From Heterobilharzia americana (taxonomy: Eukaryota > Platyhelminthes > Trematoda > Strigeidida > Schistosomatidae): a DNA stretch of 64,000 nt. The position numbers and the translations under genes are program-made. Numbering within the stretch: the first letter of the stretch is position 1; each line of letters starts with the position of its first letter. Shown here piece by piece: positions 26,001 through 35,664 of the stretch. Below the pieces are notes generated by a model. The model did no database searches, had not been told where the DNA came from, and saw only the letters and a list, made by a program, of their open reading frames with translations. The stretch covers positions 45,479,491 to 45,543,490 of the forward strand of contig OX104130.1 of the NCBI GenBank assembly GCA_944470555.2. Direction: 5' to 3'.

Positions 26001-29000
26001 TCTTTTAAAAATATTGTACAGGAAGTAAATTTGTTGAGATATTACAGGCTGAGAATTCCAAACTGCCACACATTGTTTGGAATAAAGCTATCATCAATAT
26101 TATTGTTGTTGTTAGTAGTAGCAGTAGTAGTATTACTATTATTATTATGTAAATACGAGTGCCAACATATCAAGCTAAAAGCATTCTCAATTACTCCAAA
26201 AAATATACGTTTACAGGGTCATCCTCATAGACAGTTCGGGTCACCATGTTCAAGTGGTTATTGTCGGCTGGTATATTACAGATTAGTTAGAAACATAACC
26301 ATATGAAAAAAATTAAATGGTTAGTGCATACTTCCTTTCAGTTACCACTGCAAATCACAAGTAGCTAAAGACTTTGTTCAGGATAAAATCACATAAACAT
26401 GTACTGAAAAAAATACGAATAAGGTAGCAATAATGTATACAGTTCAACGGAAGATCCACTTCTTAGAAGTTTTCAACGTGAACTTGATTCCATATTAAAT
26501 TGTTTGTTTGATATAGCACAACGTGGTACAGTATTACTTACTGGATGACGTCTCCAGAAGAATGTATTCCTCATAACCATATTGAAGTAAATAATACCAT
26601 ATCAGTGTGTACTATATCAAATAAACAATGTAATAAAGAATTATATTTTAACACAGTTCTCAAGTTGCGAAATATAAAAAAAAACACACATGTGAGTATT
26701 CAAATTGCCGCTTACTTAAAGAGTGAAGAAATTAATTAGGAACTAAGTGAAAAGTATGTAAGAGTTGTTACATCAAACTAAGTACACACATTCAACTAAA
26801 AGCTACCTAACATGCTCATATGGACGATCATAACCTGAACAACAAGTAGTTTTTACTATATTTGGTGATTTCCAGATGAACTTTCGCTCAGACAATATCA
26901 ACACTTCCGGTCACACCGGGTATTTGTTAGGAAAATAGGTTGAAAGCCCACGAATCCTTGGTCTAAATTCCATCTCAAAGCACTTTGCCGGTCTCATTTA
27001 ACATCCCCCGATAGAATGATAGTTTGACAATCATATGGGGGCGATATGAATACAAAATGTTTTCTACCAAGATACGTTGGTTTAATGTAGTTTTCTCATA
27101 GACGAGAATGAATCGTAAACAGTTAATATGGTAAATAGACGTCTATTTTACACCCTAACTATTGATCAACAGTCACTTTGTTGTCAAGGATTAAAAAAGT
27201 GGGTTTAAATAATCTGCAAAGTAGGCTAAGCTACGAAGTTTCAAGATAACGACGCTGTGTCGGCTACAGTAAGAGCAAACGTAGTTGCAAACAAATAGAT
27301 TCATGACTCATTAAAAGTAGTGTGGTAAGGAATTTGGGTCGGTAAGGTTCACTCTTAGTCTCGAAGTGTATTCAAGCGGGTATGAATTTATAGCATCCCC
27401 CGGAATTTCCTTCACTACCTTCATGTGGTAAGGGTAAATGGAGAAAAGCTGATCTCATTTGCTTATCGTCGCACTAACATATACGGAAGTTTCACAAATA
27501 GAAGTCACTCAATTTTGATTTCAAACCACTTATGCAAACCAACTTCAAAAAGGAACAACGTATGATCGGACTTTGACCACTGGTAACTTTTCCAATGCAG
27601 CTTTTGGAAATGCTCCATCTTCTTGCAGATTAAAATTCAAGTCCAAATTTTTTCTCAAGACAATCCGTAACATGTGAATAGCGCTTTACACCTCAACTAA
27701 AATCCAACATGACACTACAGTGACATGGGCATTTCTTGATGTTCACTTTTTGACGAGTTCGCTAAATACATAAATATTAAGCCTCTATATTTATTTGTCT
27801 GAGATTAGTAAATGCAAAATTTGGACGAGAAGACGGATGAAGAGGATTTAAATCCCAAATCTCAGAGTGTACTGCCATTATATCAGTCAAGTAAAGAGTA
27901 CCTCTTAGCAACCTCATGACTAAGTTTGAAGTCAACTAAACAAACGCCATGAATAAAACAAACTGTAATTCAAGTCTGTGTTGGGACTAGTTACTACGTT
28001 TCACAAATTGATGCGAAGCACTGAATTTCTATAAAATATTTTAGCGGTTGAAAGCGGCGAAAAGATGATGCTCAGGTGTCTTAAAATGGCAAGGAAACAT
28101 ATTTATAAATTATGAACCTCATTTTTAAATATGATAGTTTAGTTCGAAATGACTTCTGGCATCCGATATAGCCAATAACTAGGTAGTGTTCCCCCAATAG
28201 TTGTTAACTGTCCGATCAAAAATGCCCCACTCCTGTGTACTTGTCAGACAAATAAACGTTCAAAAGCTAGGGTAGTTAAATGACATGTTGAACATTCTTA
28301 CTACCCGCTCAACTAAAACTCAAAGAATGAATGAAGAGAAAAATAAACGAACAGTCTTAGAACATGAGATCATTTATTACACAAAGTTTGATTTAGCGAT
28401 TTGTGTAATCAGCTGTTACTGTCATTTACCTCGACGTGCTATGTTACCTGAAGTAGGATTACTATTCATTACGTGTATTTAAAACATTTAATACAACATT
28501 GGTACCATGAAATGAGTCATACAAAATAACATAATATTTGCAAGAAATACGTGGTATAACAGAAAAACAAAATCAATATAGAAGTTCAAAAAGAAGTGAA
28601 TCGGTCCCAGTTGCCACACTTTACAGAACCATGAAAAGAACAAGAAGATAAAAAAGTAATATCAAAGTGAAAAAATGAGTACATAGAGAGGAGGAATTTA
28701 GCAGTCAAGGTTAGTGAAAATGTCCAAAGTTTAGTCGAAGTCAAATGGTGAATAAATCTGCACCATTGAGAACGATTTTTGCAACATTTCACAAAGAGGA
28801 CCTCAACCAGGCGGTCCACACATCTCCCTACACGGATAAGATCAACAGTCGGAGACTTCATGGACTGGTGCCGCGTCTTAGTCTAGAAATCTTGAGCTTA
28901 CTTCCACCCCGGTCCTAGTCCGCTAACATTGTACATCGAGGTAAGCTGCGGCTCGGCATGCGCAACACATGTTCGCGCCAATTCATTCAGTAGGGAGCCC

Positions 29001-32000
29001 ACAGACACATTTGCTGACTTTTATTCGTTGCCTAATACTCTTCACCTAACCTTGACATTGTTAACATGGTAATTCTACCATGTGAGCAATGCTGCGAAGA
29101 CATCTGTGGTCAAAAAACACCTGTAATCTCTTTATACTTTATACCTTCAACCGCCATGCTTCACAGATGCGCAACAGGACAGAGCGAACTGTAGAGCAGC
29201 ATCATGCACTGACCACTTCTTTGCTTTATTAAAACAGTCTCACGGCAAGTGAACAGTGAATGATATAAAGTCGCTGGGACGAAATACGTAACACATAGCC
29301 AAGATACCGAAGCCTGTGTTTCTGGATGACTTCACTTATGGAACGACTATCTTAACCTCGAACAAGTACGCCTAACTTCACCTCAGAATTATTTAGATTT
29401 ACCAGATGCTAACAGTTCCAAGGAGACAATAGTGATCAAACACACTGAGTCGTCAGACAGTTCAGGTTCAACAGGCGTATAGCAGAAATGCCGGTACAAG
29501 CGTGTTGTATACCCGACGTCTGACAAACGGAGTAACTCTACAACAGCGCCATGGATGGCCCAGATAAGGACATGTTAGTTACTCTAGCTTTCGATATATG
29601 GTTAAAGGTTTCACCAGTCACACCTCCACCGGCATTCATACGACAACCCAGGTACACAGAATTCTCGACACCTTCCATAGGTCCATCACAAAGAAAAAGT
29701 GAGGGCACAGGCTCCAAGCCAGTTTTGTGAAAGTGCTTTACACTGTTCTGCCGAAACGTACATACCATGCCTACCGAAACTGATTCCAAAATTAATAAGT
29801 GAAATTTGAATAGCTGGTATGTTGTTGCACAGTGAAACAATATCATCCACAAACTTAACGCAGTAGGTTTACATTATCATCACGCACGCCTTACAGAATC
29901 ATCCCCAGAATGTCACCGATGATACAGCTGACGAAAAATAGAGAAATCAAGAGGTCTGTTTAACCACATTGCTGGTTTGGAACAATGAAAAGAGGTGACT
30001 GTAAACCCTTACTCTACTTTGAGATGTTAATGTAGGGTTTTCGAAGATGTTAACAAACTTCTGAGGAACGACGCTCTCCTAAGGACGCTTACAAAAGTGG
30101 AATTACTTTAAAAGAAAACTAAGGGTGGTAAAACCAAAACGTGGCAACAGTTTGGTAAGTCTTTGACTATTACTTTGAGCCTTGTATAGAGGTGGAGGAT
30201 ATCCGGCTAGAGTCATCCAGACAACAGAAACCGGTGTTTGGGAACTTGGTAATACTGCTCAAATCTACTCACAATTACGTATATGCAGACAACCTTTGTC
30301 AGCTTCGAGTTCTTGGGTGTTTCTATTAATTACCATCTATTTATTCTCAAACTTCTTAAACACTTTTGTCTACTTTGATATCACGCGTATTCTACGTTCC
30401 TCCTTGCATTTTGATGTGGAGTGTGGCAACTTGGACCGATGCACTTTAATGATGAACTCTACGCTGATTTATCTGCCTTCGAAAATTAACCGTAAAAGAT
30501 GACACTTCTGAAAAATGCAAAACAACGTCTACAAACATTCATGGTTATAATACTCAAATAACAACTTAACACGTAGAACTATACCTGGATGATAGAGAAG
30601 TGCACTCTTCTTGTATGCCTGCTTTATCTCATCAAAAGAAGCATTCTTTTTCAAACCAAGTATCTTATAATAATCACGTTGTTGCGATCTGGAAAGAGCA
30701 GATTTCGCAGCTTGCAAAGACTTTTTATTTTCCGGTGAAGCATCCAACTTTACCACTTTAGCCCATTCTTCAACTGCTTTCTCGTATTCCTCAAGAGAAG
30801 AATAGCTAGATTTATTTAAATCATACATAAAGTATAAAATATTTTCATATCTATATAATGAGTAACTAACACGGTCAGTGAAATCAAAAAGGGTAATTTT
30901 ACTATATCAAAACGGACAAACAGAAAGTAAATTAAGAGAAATATGGCTTCAGGTTGATATTCGTCACTGCTGTCAACAATCGCAACAAGAAAACAAAAAG
31001 AAATGACATCTTTTAGCTGATATGCATTACACAGTGGAACGGTCCTATTTACTGGATTATTTTCGGATACAACTTGTGTGTAATTCCATGTGTAACTATG
31101 CGATAGGATGGGACAGAGTGAAAATCCATAAAAGTAACCTAGCGGGGTGGAGGAAGAGATTGATAACTGTATCTTTGTTTATCGAATAAACACCTAAAAC
31201 ATACAACAGGAATGATTTAGCACCTAATCCAGATACATAGAAAATCCTACTATCTGTATCACAAAGGTGGCGAGAAAATTAGATATATACAAACCATGCC
31301 TCAAAGTTGTAGAGTTATCTCGATGTGACTACGGATAATAAATTGTATCTGAATGATAATCCAGTGGATAAGACTGTTCCACTGCGTAGTGCATTTAATA
31401 TGTCAACTAAAATGGAATTACATTCTGCCTCAGCGACCAAGTTTTACTCTTAAGTTAAGAAATGACACCTGTGGTCAGAAACCTGTATAATCTTCATATC
31501 TCGTAGTTTCGACGTCCATGTGTCATAGCCGTTTAACAGGACAAAATAAACTGCAACGCAGTATACTCATCCTTTAATACGTAGTCGGATATCTTGTCAG
31601 TTGGCGCCCGATATGACGCTAGGTGACAAATGCCAAACACGCCATCTGTATCCGAGCTGAGATGGCGGCAGAGACAAGTCCGTTTAGGCTGATTATAGTT
31701 CCCAAGTAAGTGAAGTGGTCGATACATTCCGCTACCTCACTCTATATCATTAAACTGAGAGTAGTTGCAGATCAACCCTGCAACACCATCTTACATTTGA
31801 CAGGGGCCAGCAAAACGTATGCCAAACATACGCAGATTTCTTCTCAACGCGTTCAGAAGACTCCGCATTGCGTCAACACCTTCACCTACCAAGACAATAT
31901 CGTCTGCATACTCCAAGTCAACCATATGACCTCCAGGGCGTAGATCAATCGCTGTGAAGTCAGATGTACCTAGGGTAATGCTCACTAGTACGTCTATGAC

Positions 32001-35000
32001 GAGGTTAAATGGAAACGGTGACAGTGGGCATTCCTGACGAACACCACTGGTTGTCGTCAATTCAAATGACAACTCTCCATAAGCCCTGACACGGCTGCGT
32101 GGGTTCGAGTAGAGAGCTTTGATTAGCGTTATGTACTTGCTCGATACTCCCATAACACTACTTCACGGTCGATAGAGTCAAATGCCACCTTCCAGCCAAG
32201 AAATATGACAAGTGTCGGCCACTTGCTGGCAGGCCATGCCAGTATTCCAGAACCTGTCGGAGGATGGAAACATGACCGATGCACCCTCGCCCAGGTCTGA
32301 AACCTGCCTGACTTTTACCAGCTTCAGTTCGGGGTCAGGTGCCCATGGATCCTAGGTTCTTGGACACAATATTAGTCAAACTAATTCCCATATGGTTGCC
32401 ACAAGATTTATCCTCGTACTTATAAACTGGAGTCATCAGAGAAGTACACCAGTCTGATGGCATTACCTCCGATTCCTAAATACCACTTAGTACCTCCGTT
32501 ACATCACTCAGTAGTCTCACACCATCCTTGAAAGCTTCTGGTGCCACACTATCAGATCCTGCTGCTTTGCATCGTTTCACATTTGAAACAACCTACTCAA
32601 CTTCCAGGAAATTTGAAAGACTGGCATTTATGCGTCATTCAGGTTCGGGATGGATGCTGGGCAACTGAAGCATTGCTGTGGGTTTCAAAGTGTTCTCCCC
32701 TACGTTCTAGCCGTCTTTCCTGAGAGGTTATTAGCCTCACATCCTTTGCAGTGATGGGCTCACTCACCACCGTTTTCCTCTTGCCAATATCCTTAATAGG
32801 CTTGAATAATTGCTGCATATCACCTGATGTTGATGTCTTCGCTATCTCTATAACTTTTACTACGCACCATTGCCCGCTATTACTGTGGCGACTGTTATTC
32901 AATTAAATTTTCAACAGCTTTAGTACCACTTTGTGGTCAGAGCCAAACAGAATGAGTCTTCTCCCACTTATAAGTTTGGGTGAAGTTGCGCAGATCCGTT
33001 AACGTTAACTAACGTTTGGATGTAGGTCACCCCCTATCTTTACGGCTGTTGCTACAGCAGACTAAATATTACGCCAAGTTTTCAAAGGATAAAGACCGGT
33101 GTCACGTTAAGATAAGTGTTTGGTTATCTGCTTCCTAAATGAGAACTTCAAGTTCTCGGTTTTTGATCGAACACACGGAGGCTTCGCTACCGCCTGTCTT
33201 CTGCGACCAGTAAGTTGTAGACACCCGTACCCGTTATAACGTGTGATTGGAGTTTAAACAGACACTCCACAGTATGCAAACCATGCCTGAATTTGATGTT
33301 TTGAACACATTTCGGGTATTGGGTAGATGATATTCATGTTGGTATTTATATCTCCCAATGAATGTAAAAGTACATTTATTGGGTAATGCAAATACCGAAA
33401 TAATTAATTTTACTTCAATTCAGTTTGCAGTTTTAGCAGTACCTGGAGACCTCGCCATAAGAGATATGGCTAAAGATCGTGTAAAAGGACAAGGATTTGA
33501 TTGATGGTGGGATTTAGTCAGTTAGCGACTAAAAAATATAGTGTTAGCTGCTACCGATTGTCTCCAACCGTTCGACACCAATTCCCTCCAAGAAACTATG
33601 GATAGTACGGTATTATAATTAACAGTTGTTTATGTCACAGAGCTAAGTCAAATGGATAAAAAAAAAGTATAAACGTATTCCCGTGAGTATGTTGTTTTTA
33701 TACAAAAAAGGTTCAGTGATCCATTTATTACTAAATAAGTACATGAATCAACAGGTTTGCACATCAGTTATCAGTTACAAGCTATGAGAGATAAAAACCC
33801 ACGTTTAAAGTGAAAAAATTTAATATCAAGCCAGCAAAGAATAAGCGGAAATGCAAGTGTATGCATACCAACAATTATGAGAAATAAAAGAGTCAAACCA
33901 TGTTACACGACACAATCTTAGAAACTCCACACGAAAGCATTCTGCAAAGGTTCCCATCTTTAAACCAAGCTAAGTAACTATATGATACCTACACAGTTTG
34001 TCGTATGTCTACAGAAATGCTACTCTCAGAAAAAATCTGTGGTCAAATTGCCACGTACAAGTGAAGACGGATACAGTACTGTAGTGCTGTGGCTCAAGGT
34101 ATACAGGGAATTAACTTTCAACCAGCGAGTTACATGTTCGAACCCTGCCCAACTAACAAAGGTTGGGCAATCAGGTAGCATCATTAGCCCTCATAAACTA
34201 GGTATGGTGCGTTGCCTATCGCGAGAATGTGCACAAGGTAGCTGCGTGGATTTTGATTTTTTCCGGATATAATACTAACATCTGCAGAAGCAGATGTAGG
34301 TGGGAAGTTTCAGTGAATGATTGCACGGTCAAAGTGCTTAAACCTGAACCCACCCCTATCTTGGTAAGGGTTAGCACAAAAATATCTACAAAGTAATATG
34401 AATCCAAATCCCTACTTAACCATCCAGCACCTGGCCATTTGGAATTCACGGCCAAATGACTACTAGACCTACATGTAAATGAGATATTGTAAGATAAATT
34501 CAACTCACCATTTAGCTCGACGAATTAGAGCCTTTAAATAATTTGGTTCCAAAGAAAGAGCGGTATCACAATCTTTCAGCGCTTCATCAAAGCGATCAAG
34601 CTAAAGAAAAATTAAAGTATACGTAATATACACTTACATAAAATAAAGCACAAGCTCGGTTGCAATACAACTTCGCATTGATCACATCATGGGATGGATC
34701 TACCTCCAAGGCTTTCGAATACGCTTCAAATGCCTTCGAGTATCTGTGATCATGAATAAATGTATTGCCCTCTTCTTTAAGTTTCAGGAGATTCTTTGCA
34801 CGTTTGTACACCTTCTGTGTTTCTACATGGTCTGGATGAAGGCGCAGAACATGTTGGAAATGACTAATCGCTTTATCTAAGTGGTCCAAATAATACAAAC
34901 ATAATCCTCGGTAGAAAAGCAGATCAACTGATGTGTCATGTGACTGCAATAAGTTCCTAAGGTTGAAACAGGATATTAAAAGTATTATGTGAACATACTC

Positions 35001-35664
35001 AACCAAACATTTGGCTTCTGTGAATCGTTTCAGTTGGATAAGCACATTTAGCTTTTGTAAATTGAAATCCAGTGAAGCAGGAGCTATTTCAATACATTTT
35101 GCGATTAAATAAAGAGCCTGTTAAAACGAATTCAACACTATAGAAAACACAATTTACGTGTCTAAAGTCAGATGAAGACAATTTGTCTTCAAATGACTGA
35201 TGTGTTTCTGACAGTAGTTTAATCTTCTCAAGCTAGACATATTTCATCAGTAGAAATTCAAAAAGTTATTACCAATGAGGACAGTTCACTGTTATGCGGC
35301 TCCAACTGCCTAATCACTGCACACAGACGTTTAGCTTCATTTAAATCACCTAAAGTAAGACAGCATTTTACGCAGCGCAGTAATGACTTCACGTTCTGAG
35401 AATCTAAACTGATGCTTCTATTATACAAACACACTATCCAAAACGAATAATAATAAGACCTGCTGGCGTCTTTATAAGCATCCAAAGGTTTATTTATCAT
35501 GAGATAAGCAGCAGAACGATTATTGTACAAGAGTGCATTCGTACTGTCGATATTTATGCCTTTTGTGTACCACACAATAGCCTCATCATACAGCCCTCGC
35601 TTATAGCAGGAATTTCCTTGGTTTTTATATTCTTCAGCCAATGATCGTTGGACCTCCATCAGAC
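13856..35664 (-). CDS. DNAJC7: DNAJC7/TTC2-like TPR and J-domain co-chaperone, eight exons, 5' and 3' ends incomplete
   Basis: Joined minus-strand exons 35664-35460, 35417-35273, 35232-35158, 35117-34999, 34956-34638, 34600-34509, 30805-30585 and 14005-13856 read in one frame, about 440 codons from the Met at 35659. All seven introns are GT-AG. The order is tandem TPR helices ([55 protein letters not shown]) and then a J domain from about residue 360 ([11 protein letters not shown] at about 389-391, [12 protein letters not shown]). Several TPRs followed by a C-terminal J domain is the DNAJC7 (TPR2/TTC2) plan, a cytosolic co-chaperone that binds HSP70 and HSP90 through its TPRs and stimulates HSP70 ATPase through HPD. 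The human protein is 494 residues, so roughly 50 C-terminal residues are missing; I did not find them. The acceptor just before the Met suggests a further 5' exon. Family is near certain; the 5' and 3' ends are open. Confidence 0.93.
15252..15393 (+). repeat. inverted flank of Penelope-like remnant, left
   Basis: Pairs with 19895-20036 in reverse complement. Shared strings include agaagagataattcagcga, gatatcattttctaaagctg, tacaatcgtatttata and catcattaac. About 90% identical by eye. Confidence 0.88.
15968..16378 (+). CDS. RTE ORF1-like open frame
   Basis: A frame open for 136 codons between TAA at 15965 and TAA at 16376. It has no ATG in good position but a distinctive low-complexity, basic then Pro/Ser-rich composition ([43 protein letters not shown] at the end). 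It overlaps the open part of the ORF2 frame by about 29 bp, one frame apart. RTE elements often have a short, poorly conserved ORF1 overlapping ORF2. Whether it is translated alone or by frameshifting cannot be told. Confidence 0.5.
   Translation, partial: HTPPRPTVCRAGGVGSLVVSFRSSGPKNTKIQNNHTQKAGCDRPQADVRWALRSHKSLSGTLRRNSLPRCGQPGSVNRPHNSVSTQVSSDCYPPPPSLPSNLPSRLLINDAASSSISPTSAAFDNDLSPQNSPWSP
16350..19394 (+). CDS. RTE ORF2: AP endonuclease and reverse transcriptase, intact
   Basis: Open for about 1,014 codons from the stop at 16347 to the stop at 19392-19394. The conserved endonuclease start ([16 protein letters not shown]) lies upstream of the first ATG (near 16476), so the true start may be non-AUG, an upstream ORF1 junction or a frameshift. 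Counting from 16449 as residue 1: endonuclease motifs [13 protein letters not shown] (Asp about 144) and SDHALV (about 240-245); reverse transcriptase motifs [45 protein letters not shown] (catalytic Asp about 603), [15 protein letters not shown] and YADDIVLL (704-711); then [14 protein letters not shown] and the C-terminal [19 protein letters not shown] typical of RTE. Endonuclease nicks target DNA; the polymerase copies the element RNA from the nick. No internal stop or frameshift, so it could be active. Confidence 0.93.
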   Translation, partial: VHRTVPGLLKPRSKLHIGAFNVRTLRQIGQQASLAKTLATRGMDVCCVCETRIQDPSVVIHLTSPDQSGESAKFTLRVSGDSIASSRGLAGVGIALSTRAENSLLDWIPVDSRLCAMRLNGTVRTKRNSETRRCLFVISAYAPTDCSSDEVKDEFYHKLSNLLSKAKRSDVVVVAGDLNAQVGRLSEAERHLGGTFGIPAERTDNGDRLLQLCSDNRLFLASTNFRHKERHCLTWRPPSSTQRWTQIDHIAISHRWRGSVEDCRSFWSTCLDSDHALVRARICLRLNGRRKNLATKPLRVLLDNENTKAVFSEKLARQLSEQKTVTHPEEAWCHLQSTVKAALETVADSKIMAKKSQWISAASSKLMDARECIPAGSEYNEERAQLKNKLTKSLRNDREQWWAAKAKEMEKAAAIGNSRQLFRLIKETGGKWSTTVSEVIAEKDGSAIHSQGRRLGRWAEHFEEQFNWPPATIALPAIQSDPEWDIETGPPTLEEVEKAVGSLKRGRAAGPDGLPAEVYKNGGRVLLVRLTEVLASIWESNTIPSDWSKSLIIPVFKKGEKSSCDNHRGISLTNIVSKILSSIILRRLSGAREQQARENQAGFRPGRGCIDQIFTLRQVLEHRHAYRRPTIAVFLDLKAAFDSVDREVLWQCLSLKGVPSKYITLLKALYSNTCGHVRAYGELSRELYSSSGVRQGCPLSPFLFNFIIDILMEVSLSSPNYKDVDRITGEFSLDLEYADDIVLLGEDADKMQSLLNTLSGNLRMFGMRFSPPKCKFLLQDWSSAVPRLTIESEVVECVDHFTYLGSRINSGGLVADEISARIQKARLAFANLRHLWRRRDIRLSIKGRVYCTAVRSVLLYGCETWPLKVEDMRRLQVFDHRCLRSIGRIPWCHHVSNAEVRCRVLGRRGKSVDEVVNLHRLRWLGHVLRMPSHRLPRHTMLAEVGSGWKKARGGQTKTWHQCMKSLTVGLSHVGRCRLGGWGPRDKRNQWLETLGDMAQNRSQWRRCIHTLSSS
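19895..20036 (-). repeat. inverted flank of Penelope-like remnant, right
   Basis: Reverse complement partner of 15252-15393, starting agcactaagttaatgatg and ending ttatctcttct. Substitutions such as tatatata against tatacgta show that the two ends have diverged. Confidence 0.88.
26098..26152. repeat. trinucleotide repeat patch
   Basis: Mixed ATT/GTT/AGT triplets (attgttgttgttagtagtag), read as Leu/Val in one frame. Confidence 0.85.
28570..29225 (-). mobile_element. RTE LINE 3' fragment, minus
   Basis: Minus-strand matches to the ORF2 C-terminus: the [16 protein letters not shown] region near 28.93-28.98 kb, [15 protein letters not shown] (near 28.75 kb), and a 3' UTR with [15 protein letters not shown] translation reaching about 28.58 kb. 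Broken by several stops and shifts. Confidence 0.7.
29260..30085 (-). mobile_element. second RTE family (B), reverse transcriptase fragment, minus
   Basis: The minus-strand frame 29852-29538 contains [36 protein letters not shown] and ISKARV, the region just after the YADD box of RTE polymerases. It differs clearly from the intact element's wording ([18 protein letters not shown]). Nucleotide similarity to 38.93-40.10 kb defines a second RTE family. Confidence 0.68.
30090..30485 (+). mobile_element. RTE LINE 3' fragment, plus
   Basis: Matches the 3' end of ORF2 (ggtggtaaaaccaaaacgtgg = GGxTKTW) and the 3' UTR (gtggagtgtggcaacttgga; compare gtgtggcaactcggaccg in the intact copy). It ends about 100 bp from the J-domain exon. 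5'-truncated. Confidence 0.65.
30585..30805 (-). CDS. DNAJC7: DNAJC7-like exon, last TPR helix and start of J domain
   Basis: This 221-bp exon encodes a helix ([14 protein letters not shown]), a linker, and J-domain helices I and II ([31 protein letters not shown]). The acceptor is at 30806-30807 and the donor GTATAG at 30584. The exon ends after the first base of the Asp codon of HPD, so the catalytic motif is assembled only by splicing across the 16.6 kb intron. Confidence 0.93.
31460..32920 (-). mobile_element. RTE reverse transcriptase fragment, minus
   Basis: Minus frame 32153-31791 gives [36 protein letters not shown] and [20 protein letters not shown], parallel to the intact element. 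Minus frame 32902-32639 gives the pre-polymerase part ([14 protein letters not shown]). The remainder up to the TYLG region is recognisable but shifted. Old copy, same orientation as the host gene. Confidence 0.85.
34080..34260 (+). repeat. SINE-like repeat, copy 1 (tRNA-type)
   Basis: Begins gtgctgtggctcaaggtata (resembling Pol III box A) and carries gttcgaaccctgcc (box B), then tagccctcataa and gaatgtgcacaaggtagctg. Three other segments here share the 3' body in the same order. The tRNA-derived reading is inference from the box A/B layout. Confidence 0.6.
34509..34600 (-). CDS. DNAJC7: DNAJC7-like exon, last full TPR
   Basis: This 92-bp exon is preceded by a 37-bp intron with a pyrimidine-rich end (tttttctttag). 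It encodes [20 protein letters not shown] and [10 protein letters not shown], followed by the first two bases of a Cys codon completed 3.7 kb downstream. The donor is GGTGAG-like at 34508. Confidence 0.92.
34638..34956 (-). CDS. DNAJC7: DNAJC7-like exon, central TPRs
   Basis: This 319-bp exon carries the most recognisable TPR stretch: [40 protein letters not shown] and [14 protein letters not shown]. The YxRGLCLYY and NAKLYCNR strings are hallmarks of the DNAJC7 family. It ends in phase 0. Confidence 0.93.
34999..35117 (-). CDS. DNAJC7: DNAJC7-like exon, TPR
   Basis: This 119-bp exon runs from phase 0 to phase 2. It encodes [20 protein letters not shown] and then [16 protein letters not shown] placed the donor at GTATGT (34998) because it is the strongest GT and keeps the frame into the next exon. 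Confidence 0.85.
35158..35232 (-). CDS. DNAJC7: DNAJC7-like exon, inter-TPR helix
   Basis: This 75-bp exon is phase 0 to phase 0. It encodes a charged helical linker beginning [14 protein letters not shown]. Flanking introns are 40 bp each with GT-AG ends (35233-35272 and 35118-35157). Too short to recognise alone; it is supported by frame and position. Confidence 0.8.
35273..35417 (-). CDS. DNAJC7: DNAJC7-like exon, TPR helices
   Basis: The exon begins with one base completing an Arg codon and ends in phase 0 after SELSSL; the donor is GT at 35272-35271. It encodes [18 protein letters not shown] and [20 protein letters not shown], a helix-turn-helix repeat of TPR type. Confidence 0.88.
35460..35664 (-). 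CDS. DNAJC7: DNAJC7-like exon with first visible Met, TPR 1
   Basis: The acceptor is tttccag ending at 35665 and the donor is GT at 35459-35458. The Met codon is at 35659-35657, five bases into the exon. The exon encodes the first TPR, with motif residues NQGN, Y-A-W-Y and NNRSAAYL. The frame is open upstream of the Met to the acceptor, so either an upstream exon supplies more N-terminus or this Met is used after a non-coding 5' exon. The human protein has about 25 more residues before its first TPR. I saw no convincing upstream exon in 35.7-36.5 kb. Confidence 0.88.

Larger units (their letters stand above)
14006..30584 (-). other. 16.6 kb intron of the DNAJC7-like gene
   Basis: The intron has GT-AG ends and is phase 1. 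It holds the Penelope/RTE nest at 15.25-20.04 kb and RTE fragments at 28.57-30.48 kb. The stretches 14.0-15.2 kb and 20.04-28.57 kb are AT-rich with only short, unrelated ORFs, a poly-C run near 23,790 and a GTT/AGT/ATT trinucleotide patch near 26,100. I see no further genes in them. Confidence 0.88.
30806..34508 (-). other. 3.7 kb intron of the DNAJC7-like gene
   Basis: The intron has GT-AG ends and is phase 2. It contains an RTE fragment (31.46-32.92 kb) in the same orientation as the gene and a SINE-like copy (34.08-34.26 kb). The part 32.95-34.05 kb shows nothing recognisable. Confidence 0.85.

Noticed and set aside
34312..34500. A further SINE-like copy on the minus strand next to copy 1
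   Set aside because: Some tRNA-like words are present (ctggatggttaag, gggatttggattc) but they do not align well with the other four copies.
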